Part shown: positions 1 to 6,811 of the stretch, piece after piece
Layout of the letters: each line of letters starts with the position of its first letter
How positions within the stretch are numbered: position 1 is the stretch's first letter
Source of the DNA: Solobacterium sp. UBA1761
GTDB taxonomy: Bacteria; Bacillota_I; Bacilli_A; Erysipelotrichales; Erysipelotrichaceae
DNA: 9,210 bases
Direction of reading: 5' to 3'
Assembly (NCBI GenBank): GCA_002315565.1
Contig: DCHD01000049.1
Coordinates: 6,197-15,406 of the forward strand
The notes under the pieces: generated by a model
Databases searched by the model: none
Told to the model about the DNA's origin: nothing
The model's input: the letters and a program-made list of their open reading frames with translations, nothing else
Program-made: the position numbers and the translations under genes

Positions 1-1660
1 ATGCTTCCGTACCAAGTTCTATAGCCTTTTCATAATTCCCCATACAGTGATAATAGGATGCGAGATTGTCGAGCGAAATTAGGGTGCTTTGACTATATTC
101 ACCTAAGACTTCCTTACTCTTCTCATATTCATCATTTCCGAGTTCCATGGCTTTTTTATAATTGCCAAGGTAGGAATAAAACATAGCGAGATTACTAAGC
201 GTAGTCAAAGTTTCTGTATAGGATTCGCCATAGATTTCTTTATGCTTTTCGTATGCTTCTTTGCCAAACTCTATTGCACTTTTATAGTCGCCAAAATCAG
301 CATAATAGACAGCAAGATTATTAAGCGAACCCAAAGTATTGAGATGAGATTCGCCCAATGCTTCTTTGCGCTTCTTATACACTTGTTTTCCAAACTCTAT
401 TGCTTTTTCATAATTGCCTACCTTTTTATATAAAAGAGATAATTTATTTATTTTTGTTAAGATATCTATTTCTTCATATTGTTTATTTCCTTCAATCCAT
501 TCAATACAACTTTCCATATAAAATACAGCCCTACTATAATCTAGTTTTACACCATCACCTTCTTCATAGATATTAGAAAGTTTTTCTATTGCATCAGGGA
601 AAGAATTCTCCCTAAGTCCATCTTCGCAGTTAGCTGATTTCTTTAATAGTTCAAGTCCCTTTTCTGTATTTCTTTCCACATCAATTCCATAAAAATAAGC
701 CAGTCCAATATAGTATAGGTGCTCTGGATCATCATTTTCTTTCCAGGCTTCCTTTTTCAGCATATTCATTAGTGAGGAGGAAAGTTCCACCTTATCCGAT
801 TTTGATACTGGATCAGGAATTCCATCATATATTTTTTTCAATTGATTGCGATCAGTCTCTAAAACTTCAATAGGGAGAATTTTCACTCCCTTTTCTTTAG
901 CCATTGGGTACTCTTTTTCAATAATATAATTTGGATTTTCATTCAAATTTGGAGTAACAACCAAAGAGAAAAGAGAAGATTTTTCGAATGCTTCTTTTAT
1001 TGCCTCATCAAACTCTTCACCAGGTTTCAAGAATTCATCAAACCATATAGCAACGTCTCTCATGAAATCGTTGGAATGAATTTCCTTCATAACCTCTAGA
1101 GCCTGTTTACGATCCTTTTTTCGGTAGGACAGAAAGATGTAGGCATCGAATGCAGCCCTTACTTTTTCAGCCAGTTCATCAGAGACAAGAACACTATTAA
1201 GATAATCTTTCAGTTTTTCTTCGTATGACTTCTGTGTTAATCTGTCTTGTTTTCTATCAAGGTATTGAATTGTTCCACATTTTACTTCAAACAGCGTCTC
1301 CAGTCCCGACTCTTCCATAATCATCAGTAAAGGGATATTGTGTTCTATTGCATACTCAAAATCATATTTGTAAGCTTTTGAATTACCATCTTTCAAAAAT
1401 GAAAAAGTAACAGGAATAACCATCATATTCATCTGAGACAACTGAATATAATAGTCATCAATTTCTTCTTCTGATGGAGTATAATTCTTATCTTCGGAAT
1501 ACCAGATAGCACAGTCCTGTTCCTTTAATATTTCCTCACATATCTTGTTAAGGTGTTTGTCAAAATCATCTGGATGACATGTAAAAAATACTCTATTTTT
1601 CCCTTGAGGATTCCCTTTTTCTCCTCTTAATTTATAAGCAAAATTATTATTCATTTCCAT
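1..1660 (-). CDS. TIR-TIR-Sel1-TPR multidomain protein, 3' end outside window
   Basis: This reading frame is open from ATG at 1660 to the window edge (553 residues seen, no stop), so the C-terminus is missing. Residues 21-135 form a divergent TIR-like alpha/beta fold. Residues 171-265 are a clearer TIR domain with FLSYRKKD at 176-183 and candidate catalytic Glu250 in IIEKEYPMA. Two Sel1-like repeats follow (about 305-390). Then come 42-residue kinesin-light-chain-type TPRs, at 396-437, 438-479, 480-521 and 522 onward, with the signature TL-SL-NLA-YY-G-Y-AIE. The start has AAGGGGG upstream; Met3 is an alternative start with wider spacing. Bacterial TIR domains commonly cleave NAD+, and TPR arrays commonly sense or scaffold partners. 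A role as a sensor-effector in defence is inferred. It has its own promoter, downstream of the AAA-CYTH terminator. No transmembrane segment or signal peptide is seen. Confidence 0.88.
   Translation of the reverse strand, partial: MEMNNNFAYKLRGEKGNPQGKNRVFFTCHPDDFDKHLNKICEEILKEQDCAIWYSEDKNYTPSEEEIDDYYIQLSQMNMMVIPVTFSFLKDGNSKAYKYDFEYAIEHNIPLLMIMEESGLETLFEVKCGTIQYLDRKQDRLTQKSYEEKLKDYLNSVLVSDELAEKVRAAFDAYIFLSYRKKDRKQALEVMKEIHSNDFMRDVAIWFDEFLKPGEEFDEAIKEAFEKSSLFSLVVTPNLNENPNYIIEKEYPMAKEKGVKILPIEVLETDRNQLKKIYDGIPDPVSKSDKVELSSSLMNMLKKEAWKENDDPEHLYYIGLAYFYGIDVERNTEKGLELLKKSANCEDGLRENSFPDAIEKLSNIYEEGDGVKLDYSRAVFYMESCIEWIEGNKQYEEIDILTKINKLSLLYKKVGNYEKAIEFGKQVYKKRKEALGESHLNTLGSLNNLAVYYADFGDYKSAIEFGKEAYEKHKEIYGESYTETLTTLSNLAMFYSYLGNYKKAMELGNDEYEKSKEVLGEYSQSTLISLDNLASYYHCMGNYEKAIELGTEA
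98..475 (-). repeat. Tandem 126-bp coding repeat (42-residue TPR units)
   Basis: Three full units, at 350-475, 224-349 and 98-223, encode 42-residue TPR/kinesin-light-chain motifs, and a fourth partial unit continues to position 1. The units share the pattern NLA-YY-G-Y-A-E-G-YEK-KE-LGE. They are clearly related in protein but diverged in DNA, so this is an old protein repeat rather than a recent duplication. The true copy number lies outside the window. Confidence 0.85.
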
Positions 1661-1697
1661 CAATCCCCCTTGTAGTTTATTGATAGTTATTACTTTG

Positions 1698-1726
1698 ATT
1701 ATAGCATCTCGCTATTTTACACAAAA
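1698..1726 (-). promoter_or_regulatory. Putative extended -10 promoter for the TIR-TPR gene
   Basis: On the minus strand a perfect TATAAT (1703 to 1698) is preceded by TGC, giving an extended -10 element. The best -35 match is poor (TTTTGT, 17-base spacer) and lies inside the T-run of the upstream terminator. The predicted start near 1691 leaves a leader of about 30 bases before the AAGGGGG ribosome binding site and the ATG at 1660. Confidence 0.6.
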
Positions 1727-1744
1727 ACCGGCATTGCCGGTTTT
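1723..1744 (-). terminator. Rho-independent terminator after the AAA-CYTH gene
   Basis: The hairpin AAAACCGGC / ATT / GCCGGTTTT (1724-1744) sits directly after the TAA stop at 1746. On the minus strand the GC-rich stem is followed by TTTTTGTGT, the expected U-tract. It separates the AAA-CYTH transcript from the TIR-TPR gene. Confidence 0.85.
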
Positions 1745-1745
1745 A

Positions 1746-2846
1746 TTAGAACTTCTGTGTCTTGGCTAAAGAGAGATTCTTGTATGCCAGATCATCAGTT
1801 ACATCTTTGATTACCTTGAAATATTCAGGTGTTTCAAAGCTGTCATTGTCTTCTGGAATCTGTACAGCAAGAATAGCTTTCTTCTTGTCGAAATCAAAGA
1901 CATCAAGTTTGAAGAAATGGTTGTTATAGAAGAATGAATAACGGTCTTTTGAAACAGGACTCAAGTTCTTGTCAACATCTTCCATATAGTCTGAATACTG
2001 TCTCTGTGAAAGAATTCTGTCAGTCTTTCTTCTTGAGTTATTGGTAATCATACGAGTCTCAGAATAAGAATAAAGTCTGTTTCCGTCTTTATCTCTTTCT
2101 CTGATTCTTCTTTCAAGTCCATCAGATGTATTGAGGTAGTACTGCTGAATATGTGAGTGAGAGAATCCCATTTCCTTAGATACTTTGTCATAGACATCTT
2201 CATCGATTTCAACAAGGTATTTTTTGAAGATATCAACCGGTTTTTCATCTTTCAGATATTTGAATACTTCCTGGATGGCATGCCTCATCTTGACCTCAAA
2301 ATCAGTGTTATTTCCAACAATTACTCGATGAGGATGATCCTTCCATGACTCAAGAATTGTATCGTCTACTCTGATGGCATCTTCAACTGTTTCATATCTT
2401 GCTTCATTGTTTGCAAGTGTATAGGCTTCTACAGCTCCTTTAGCACTTGTAACAAGGTGCATAACCAGATCATAACGGTCATTGAGTTCATCTTCCTTGA
2501 TGTCGAAATCCTTTAATATTTCAGAGAATTCTTCAGGTGTAACATAACCCTTGTCATCGAGAATACCTCTGTCCATAAGAACCAGTACCTTGTCACCTTC
2601 AATCTCTTTGGCTGCTTCAATACACAGTTCCTCTTTCTTCAACTGTAACGCTATACAGTATTTCTGGAACTGATACATACCTAAAGTAGCAGGTGAAATA
2701 CCACCACTGATTAAATCGGTAGCAGATTCATGGTCAACGATTACACGGTATCCTCTTTCAGAGAATACTTCTTCAGCACGGGACATAAATGTTGTCTTGC
2801 CTGAACAAGGACCACCGGTAAATACGATTCTCTTAATTGTCTTCAT
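1746..2846 (-). CDS. AAA-family NTPase fused to CYTH-like domain (TTD14-like)
   Basis: This is a 366-residue soluble protein. The N-terminal half is a P-loop kinase-like NTPase: Walker A GGPCSGKT lies at 11-18, and a Walker-B-like strand VLVLMDRG ends at Asp92-Arg93-Gly94. This resembles the AAA_28/NadR-type ATPase family. The C-terminal half (about 206-360) has charged strand patterns typical of a CYTH/triphosphate-tunnel fold, such as YLVEID at 210-215 and ERRIRERDKDG. The same two-domain layout occurs in the TTD14-like family, whose Drosophila member binds GTP and phosphoinositide. The bacterial substrate is not known to me. The start is supported by GAGGG seven bases upstream. The gene lies 62 bases downstream of the RyR gene on the same strand, so co-transcription is possible. 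It may be an ordinary chromosomal gene rather than part of the defence cluster. Confidence 0.85.
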   Translation of the reverse strand: MKTIKRIVFTGGPCSGKTTFMSRAEEVFSERGYRVIVDHESATDLISGGISPATLGMYQFQKYCIALQLKKEELCIEAAKEIEGDKVLVLMDRGILDDKGYVTPEEFSEILKDFDIKEDELNDRYDLVMHLVTSAKGAVEAYTLANNEARYETVEDAIRVDDTILESWKDHPHRVIVGNNTDFEVKMRHAIQEVFKYLKDEKPVDIFKKYLVEIDEDVYDKVSKEMGFSHSHIQQYYLNTSDGLERRIRERDKDGNRLYSYSETRMITNNSRRKTDRILSQRQYSDYMEDVDKNLSPVSKDRYSFFYNNHFFKLDVFDFDKKKAILAVQIPEDNDSFETPEYFKVIKDVTDDLAYKNLSLAKTQKF

Positions 2847-2908
2847 AATTGTTCCCTCAACATAATAAGTTTAGCACAACAGCAGACGTTAAACTCTTAC
2901 GTAAGTAA

Positions 2909-4585
2909 CTATTGTTTTTCTTCAATAAAACGATTGCATAGTTCTACAATAAGTAGATCCTTAGCTTTCTCTTTAAGATCAATTTCATATTTAATATCTG
3001 GATGAAACTTATTAGAATAGTCTCTTGATCCAAAAGTCCATCCTTCAAATTCCATGAATCTTACCCATCTGATATGTTCAACCTGTTCCTTTTTATTATC
3101 CGGAAGAGCATCGTAATAGTCTTTAAAACAATCCCTGATCATCATTGAGTGAACAGCAGAAGCGATTGATGACCTACTTTCATAAGCTGAACGTTTTTTT
3201 GTTTTGGTGGAATCGGTATATATCCAATTGGCATCAGCTTCATTTTTGTATTTATTACTATATTCGTCAAAGATTTCATCAATCTTTTCCTTATCTTTTC
3301 TGGAATAGACCTCGGCTATATTATCTTTATCTCCTGTGATCAGTACTGTTGAATACATCCATACATTATTGATGTTTTTAGCCAATTCTACTACTCTATC
3401 ATTTACAATCTTATCAATGCTCAAGATAAAATCTTCGCTGCCAAAATAGTATACATTATCTGAATCAGTTTCCATCTCTTTCAAAACGTATGATGAATTA
3501 TATATGAATAATTTCCTGTCAGCCCTCATTCTTAAACACAATTCTTCATTAAGAATCATATTCTGGTCGCAGCTGATAATAACATCCATGTCTTTATAAC
3601 ACTCATAGATATCATTTAGACCTTTTACCGTAATCTCATCATTGGTTGCTTTTTTATTATCAATCCAGTGATTACCTTCTTGAGTCCATGTCTTCAATTT
3701 TGCTAATACAGAGGCTGTATCTTTGCTGTCGGTAAACAGAAAATATTCTATTTTCTGTGATGAACCAACTGCATTTCCTGTCTCAGAAACATTTGAATCA
3801 AATATGAAATTCTTCAAAAGCTGAGGATACAGTTTATGGAACAACGAACCATTGCCAACAACTCCTATTTTTTTAGTAAACCTTGATTCTTTATCCGTAA
3901 AAATGTCTTTCGCATGTTCAATACAGAACTGTCTTGCAACCATATCTTCTATGTTGAATGGCGCAATTCTTCCGTCGTTGTATTGTGTAGGATCTGTCTT
4001 TACAGTAGATAGATAAATCATTTTTTTAAATTTTTTATCAATTTCAAGAATATGCTCACATGCTCTAAGGTTATCTGTTTCGTTCCCGTAAAGAAGAACG
4101 TGCTTTTTCGCAAAATCAAACAGCCTTTCTTCTTCCTTGCCACAAATAACCAGCTTTTTTGAACTATCAAGAACATAATCATCTTTTATTCTCAACAGTC
4201 TGTCTTTATCCCCGTGAACAATATAAACATCACCAAAACGAGCAGATAAATAATCATAAATAATGCTCACCTGACTGAATAATATAGCAATCAACGATAA
4301 ACGTGAGAAAAACTTAAGAATATCCACCTCAAAACATTTTGCACAATCGGGTTTATCACCAAAGAATATGCTAAACGAATAAAACACTTTTTCTAAACAC
4401 GCTATCTCATCATTATAAAAACAACAATAGAATAAAAGAGTAAATATAAAGCAACAAGCAAAAATCGAACACCTGATTATATACTTTGATGCTTTTTTAG
4501 TTTTTAAGAAGAAAAAAAGAAAAAAATAAAATAGCAAAAAAATAACAATAAATATAATTCTGAATAAATCAAACTGTTCTTCCAT
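2909..4585 (-). CDS. Membrane-anchored Rossmann (TrkA-N-like) protein with C-terminal RyR domain
   Basis: This 558-residue protein starts with a hydrophobic region predicted to form three helices (about 9-27, 36-57 and 92-113). The segment between helices 2 and 3 contains FYSFSIFFGDKP (68-79), faintly like a channel pore loop with a degenerate filter. The cytosolic part has two alpha/beta blocks; the second carries IGVVGNGSL, a glycine-rich nucleotide-binding turn. The C-terminus (about 500-545) matches the RyR domain pattern: EHIRWVRFMEFEGW, then RDYSNKFHPDI. The upstream linker has an ESRSSIASA motif of the kind seen in TrkA-N/RyR proteins. Known members are predicted NAD(H)- or nucleotide-binding membrane proteins with no settled function. 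AAAGGGG five bases upstream supports the start at 4585. The gene is divergent from the TIR operon and overlaps the end of the frameshifted small ORF. A ligand-gated membrane effector role is inferred. Confidence 0.83.
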   Translation of the reverse strand: MEEQFDLFRIIFIVIFLLFYFFLFFFLKTKKASKYIIRCSIFACCFIFTLLFYCCFYNDEIACLEKVFYSFSIFFGDKPDCAKCFEVDILKFFSRLSLIAILFSQVSIIYDYLSARFGDVYIVHGDKDRLLRIKDDYVLDSSKKLVICGKEEERLFDFAKKHVLLYGNETDNLRACEHILEIDKKFKKMIYLSTVKTDPTQYNDGRIAPFNIEDMVARQFCIEHAKDIFTDKESRFTKKIGVVGNGSLFHKLYPQLLKNFIFDSNVSETGNAVGSSQKIEYFLFTDSKDTASVLAKLKTWTQEGNHWIDNKKATNDEITVKGLNDIYECYKDMDVIISCDQNMILNEELCLRMRADRKLFIYNSSYVLKEMETDSDNVYYFGSEDFILSIDKIVNDRVVELAKNINNVWMYSTVLITGDKDNIAEVYSRKDKEKIDEIFDEYSNKYKNEADANWIYTDSTKTKKRSAYESRSSIASAVHSMMIRDCFKDYYDALPDNKKEQVEHIRWVRFMEFEGWTFGSRDYSNKFHPDIKYEIDLKEKAKDLLIVELCNRFIEEKQ

Positions 4586-4921
4586 GTTTTCCCCTTTCTA
4601 ATCGGAAATTCATTCTTTATTGCTTCACTTATCTCTCTTATTTGTTCACTTTGGTATTCATAATTGTTTAATGGCGCTCTGTTCATAATCGGCTTTGGCA
4701 CTATTCCGTAGTCAATATCCAACAATGTATACATATAATTGCTGCAGAAATAAATGATGCTGCCAATAACAGCAACCCTTAAAAAATCGTGAAGCAGATA
4801 CCAGAATTCATCCTTGAAAAATACCCCATCTGATCAGATCATAGATAAAATCAATTACGAGTATCAAAGGAATAATTAATGGTATTACATTTATAACGCG
4901 TTCCCCAATAACGGTAAACAT
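4504..4921 (-). pseudogene. Small two-helix membrane protein gene, apparently frameshifted
   Basis: Two overlapping frames together read as one coherent small protein. ATG at 4921 opens 37 codons with a hydrophobic helix (VINVIPLIIPLILVIDFIYD), then stops at TGA 4810-4808. The next frame is open from about 4833 and continues with FLRVAVIGSIIYFCSNYMY, a second helix, then a soluble tail (IVPKPIMNRAPLNNYEYQSE and on) to a stop at 4504. Removing one base from the GGGG or TTTTT run near 4816-4828 joins them. No convincing ribosome binding site precedes 4921 or the internal ATG at 4734. The last 82 bases overlap the RyR gene, and the hydrophobic end there may be only a by-product of its T-rich opposite reading. 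It could be a decayed partner gene, a sequencing error, or a +1 programmed frameshift at GGA-TGA. Confidence 0.5.
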
Positions 4922-5037
4922 ATCTATATTTTATTACAATGTGTCCATCAAAATATAAGTGTGTGTAATAAATTATAATCAATTGAATTACGTAAACATC
5001 AAATAGTAGAATAATTGTATAAATGAGGAGAATTATA
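4922..5037. promoter_or_regulatory. Divergent intergenic promoter region
   Basis: This 116-base, very AT-rich gap separates the leftward RyR side from the rightward TIR operon, so both probably start here. For the plus strand, TTGAAT (4983-4988), an 18-base spacer and TAGAAT (5007-5012) predict a start near 5019. A perfect TATAAT at 4974-4979 lacks a -35 at normal spacing. For the minus strand, TTGATG, 17 bases and TATAGA lie immediately before the ATG at 4921. No clear operator palindrome was found. Confidence 0.45.
5026..5030 (+). promoter_or_regulatory. Ribosome binding site fixing the TIR gene start
   Basis: AGGAG at 5026-5030 is seven bases before the ATG at 5038. The in-frame ATG at 5023 lies upstream of this site and has no ribosome binding site of its own, so 5038 is the better start. 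Confidence 0.85.
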
Positions 5038-6792
5038 ATGCAGAAAAGTAAAGGTGGTTATGTTTTTGTTTCACACAGTCACAAGGACATTAAAAAAGTA
5101 AGAAAAATCAGGAATATCCTGGAAGAACAGGGCTTTGAGCCGATTCTCTTCTATCTGAAATCTCTCGATAATAAGAACATAATGAAACTGGAAAAGCTTA
5201 TTACTGATGAAATAGATGCACGAGAAATTTTTGTTTATGTAGATTCTAAAAATGCTGAAGGTTCAGAATGGGTAAGAAAAGAACTTGAATATGTCAAAAA
5301 AAACTGTGTGCATAAACTTCACACAATAGAAAAAGACGAGAAAAATGTCAGTTTCTTCGTTCAGAATCTTATCAGGCAAATGAGTGTAACAGAAATTTCT
5401 GAAAGCAAAAACAAGAAAATTATCAATAAATTAAAAAATAAACTAGTAAAAAAAGATTTGCGAGTTCTTGTGCTTGATGAAAATAATGAAAATGAGCTCG
5501 ATGATGTATTAAACCATTCCAATGAGTCAGTTTATCTATTTGTTGTGGATGAAGGTTTTAAAAACAACGAAGTTTTAATGGGCTGTCTTTCATCTGTTTT
5601 ATCTTTAAATGGTAACGTTTTTGTGATATCAAATATTCCAATCGAATCTATTAATAAATCTATTCACAATTGTTTACATACAGAAAAAACTATTTCTTTA
5701 AATGAAATGAATTTTGTCTTTTCAAAAAATTTCTCTGATTCAGACCTTGAAAAGCTTCCTGATGATATAATCAAGCGAATAGATACTGTTAGTATATCGC
5801 TTACTATCACAGAAATTGAGAATAGAATTACCGATTTTATCTCAAGCTTCAACAGGAGAAACTTACTTCAAGACACATTTCAAAGGTGCGGTTTTATGAC
5901 CCCCGAACCCGAATATATCAACAGAACAATTGCCGGAGTATATACTTGCGAGTATATCAATCTAATAAATTTGTATATTAATGAAATAGAGAAAAACGAT
6001 TATAGTTACGACATCATTGATAAATACATTTTATTCTTTGAGAAAAACAATCTCTACGAGAAATTATTCATCCCTTATTATGAATGGCCTAATATATGCA
6101 AAGAATATCTAAGACAATACGATTATGAAAATAACGAATATTTTTCATACCTTGCAACTGTTTATTGTGATTATTTAAATGCAGTTTATAATCTTCCAAA
6201 TCCTGCAACGCTTCTTATTAACAACGTTAAAAAATATAATCCAACTATTTTGCCTTTTGTTCTTGATTCGTTTGGGCAGCCTCAGTTCAGAAAAGAAAAT
6301 GTTCCAATTCCTTATTTGGATTTTGAATATTACAGGGCATATGGAGAAATATATAACGGATTCTTTTTCTCGCACGACAACATATCTCCAGATTATTCAA
6401 ATCAAATCAGTAGAAATGAACTAGGCAGACTTTACAGCATAGACTTTGCAATAAAAGAAAGATATAAATACATTGCTGATACAAGGAATAATAAAACTGA
6501 ATTAACTGATTTCTTAAGGAAAATAAATCCCGTTTATGCAAAGAAGGAAAAAGATGAATTAGACTATTTCTATTACTATGCATTCAAGTATCTCATAGAC
6601 AAGAAAGCTTTGAAGAAGAGAGTTGTTACCACTATTATTGGCATAATGAACGAATATGGATTCTTTAATATAAAAGAAGCCGAATCTGAAGTAAGGAAGT
6701 TGAGATACTATTTACTTAACTACACCGAAAACAAAGAATCAGCATTATATATTTCGGAAAAACTGATGAGTTATTTTAATGCTAATCATTAA
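5038..6792 (+). CDS. TIR-domain protein with unrecognised helical C-terminal region
   Basis: The product is 584 residues. Residues 6-105 form a TIR domain: YVFVSHSHKD at 8-17 is the first strand and loop, and SEWVRKELEYV (76-86) is the helix carrying the candidate NADase Glu82. Residues about 137-200 (LRVLVLD, then VYLFVVDEG and VFVIS) look like a second, degenerate alpha/beta TIR-like or Rossmann fold. The rest, from about 260 to the end, is mostly helical and rich in Tyr, Phe and Asn; I do not recognise it. It has no nucleotidyltransferase signature, so it is not an evident CD-NTase. No transmembrane segment is seen. The gene lies 19 bases before TIR-STING on the same strand, so the two are almost certainly one operon. 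The C-terminus may sense an infection cue or bind its TIR-STING partner; this is inference. Confidence 0.85.
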   Translation: MQKSKGGYVFVSHSHKDIKKVRKIRNILEEQGFEPILFYLKSLDNKNIMKLEKLITDEIDAREIFVYVDSKNAEGSEWVRKELEYVKKNCVHKLHTIEKDEKNVSFFVQNLIRQMSVTEISESKNKKIINKLKNKLVKKDLRVLVLDENNENELDDVLNHSNESVYLFVVDEGFKNNEVLMGCLSSVLSLNGNVFVISNIPIESINKSIHNCLHTEKTISLNEMNFVFSKNFSDSDLEKLPDDIIKRIDTVSISLTITEIENRITDFISSFNRRNLLQDTFQRCGFMTPEPEYINRTIAGVYTCEYINLINLYINEIEKNDYSYDIIDKYILFFEKNNLYEKLFIPYYEWPNICKEYLRQYDYENNEYFSYLATVYCDYLNAVYNLPNPATLLINNVKKYNPTILPFVLDSFGQPQFRKENVPIPYLDFEYYRAYGEIYNGFFFSHDNISPDYSNQISRNELGRLYSIDFAIKERYKYIADTRNNKTELTDFLRKINPVYAKKEKDELDYFYYYAFKYLIDKKALKKRVVTTIIGIMNEYGFFNIKEAESEVRKLRYYLLNYTENKESALYISEKLMSYFNANH

Positions 6793-6811
6793 CACATAAA
6801 GAGGCTGGCGT

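Noticed and set aside
1..475. CRISPR-like or DNA tandem repeat
   Set aside because: The 126-base period reflects TPR protein repeats in frame; the DNA copies are diverged and there are no spacers.
242..576. Plus-strand open frames with hydrophobic products
   Set aside because: They are antisense to the TPR region of the TIR-TPR gene, whose protein motifs are unambiguous.
2896..2905. Palindrome CTTACGTAAG after the RyR gene as terminator or operator
   Set aside because: It is only ten bases, lacks a following T-run, and is not repeated elsewhere in the window.
5023..5037. Upstream in-frame ATG as the start of the TIR gene
   Set aside because: It lies ahead of and overlaps the region of the AGGAG ribosome binding site, which is ideally spaced for ATG at 5038, and it has no site of its own.
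5450..6790. CD-NTase cyclase hidden in the TIR protein C-terminus
   Set aside because: No GS motif with the following acidic triad of the polymerase-beta-like nucleotidyltransferases is seen, so a cyclase assignment is not supported.
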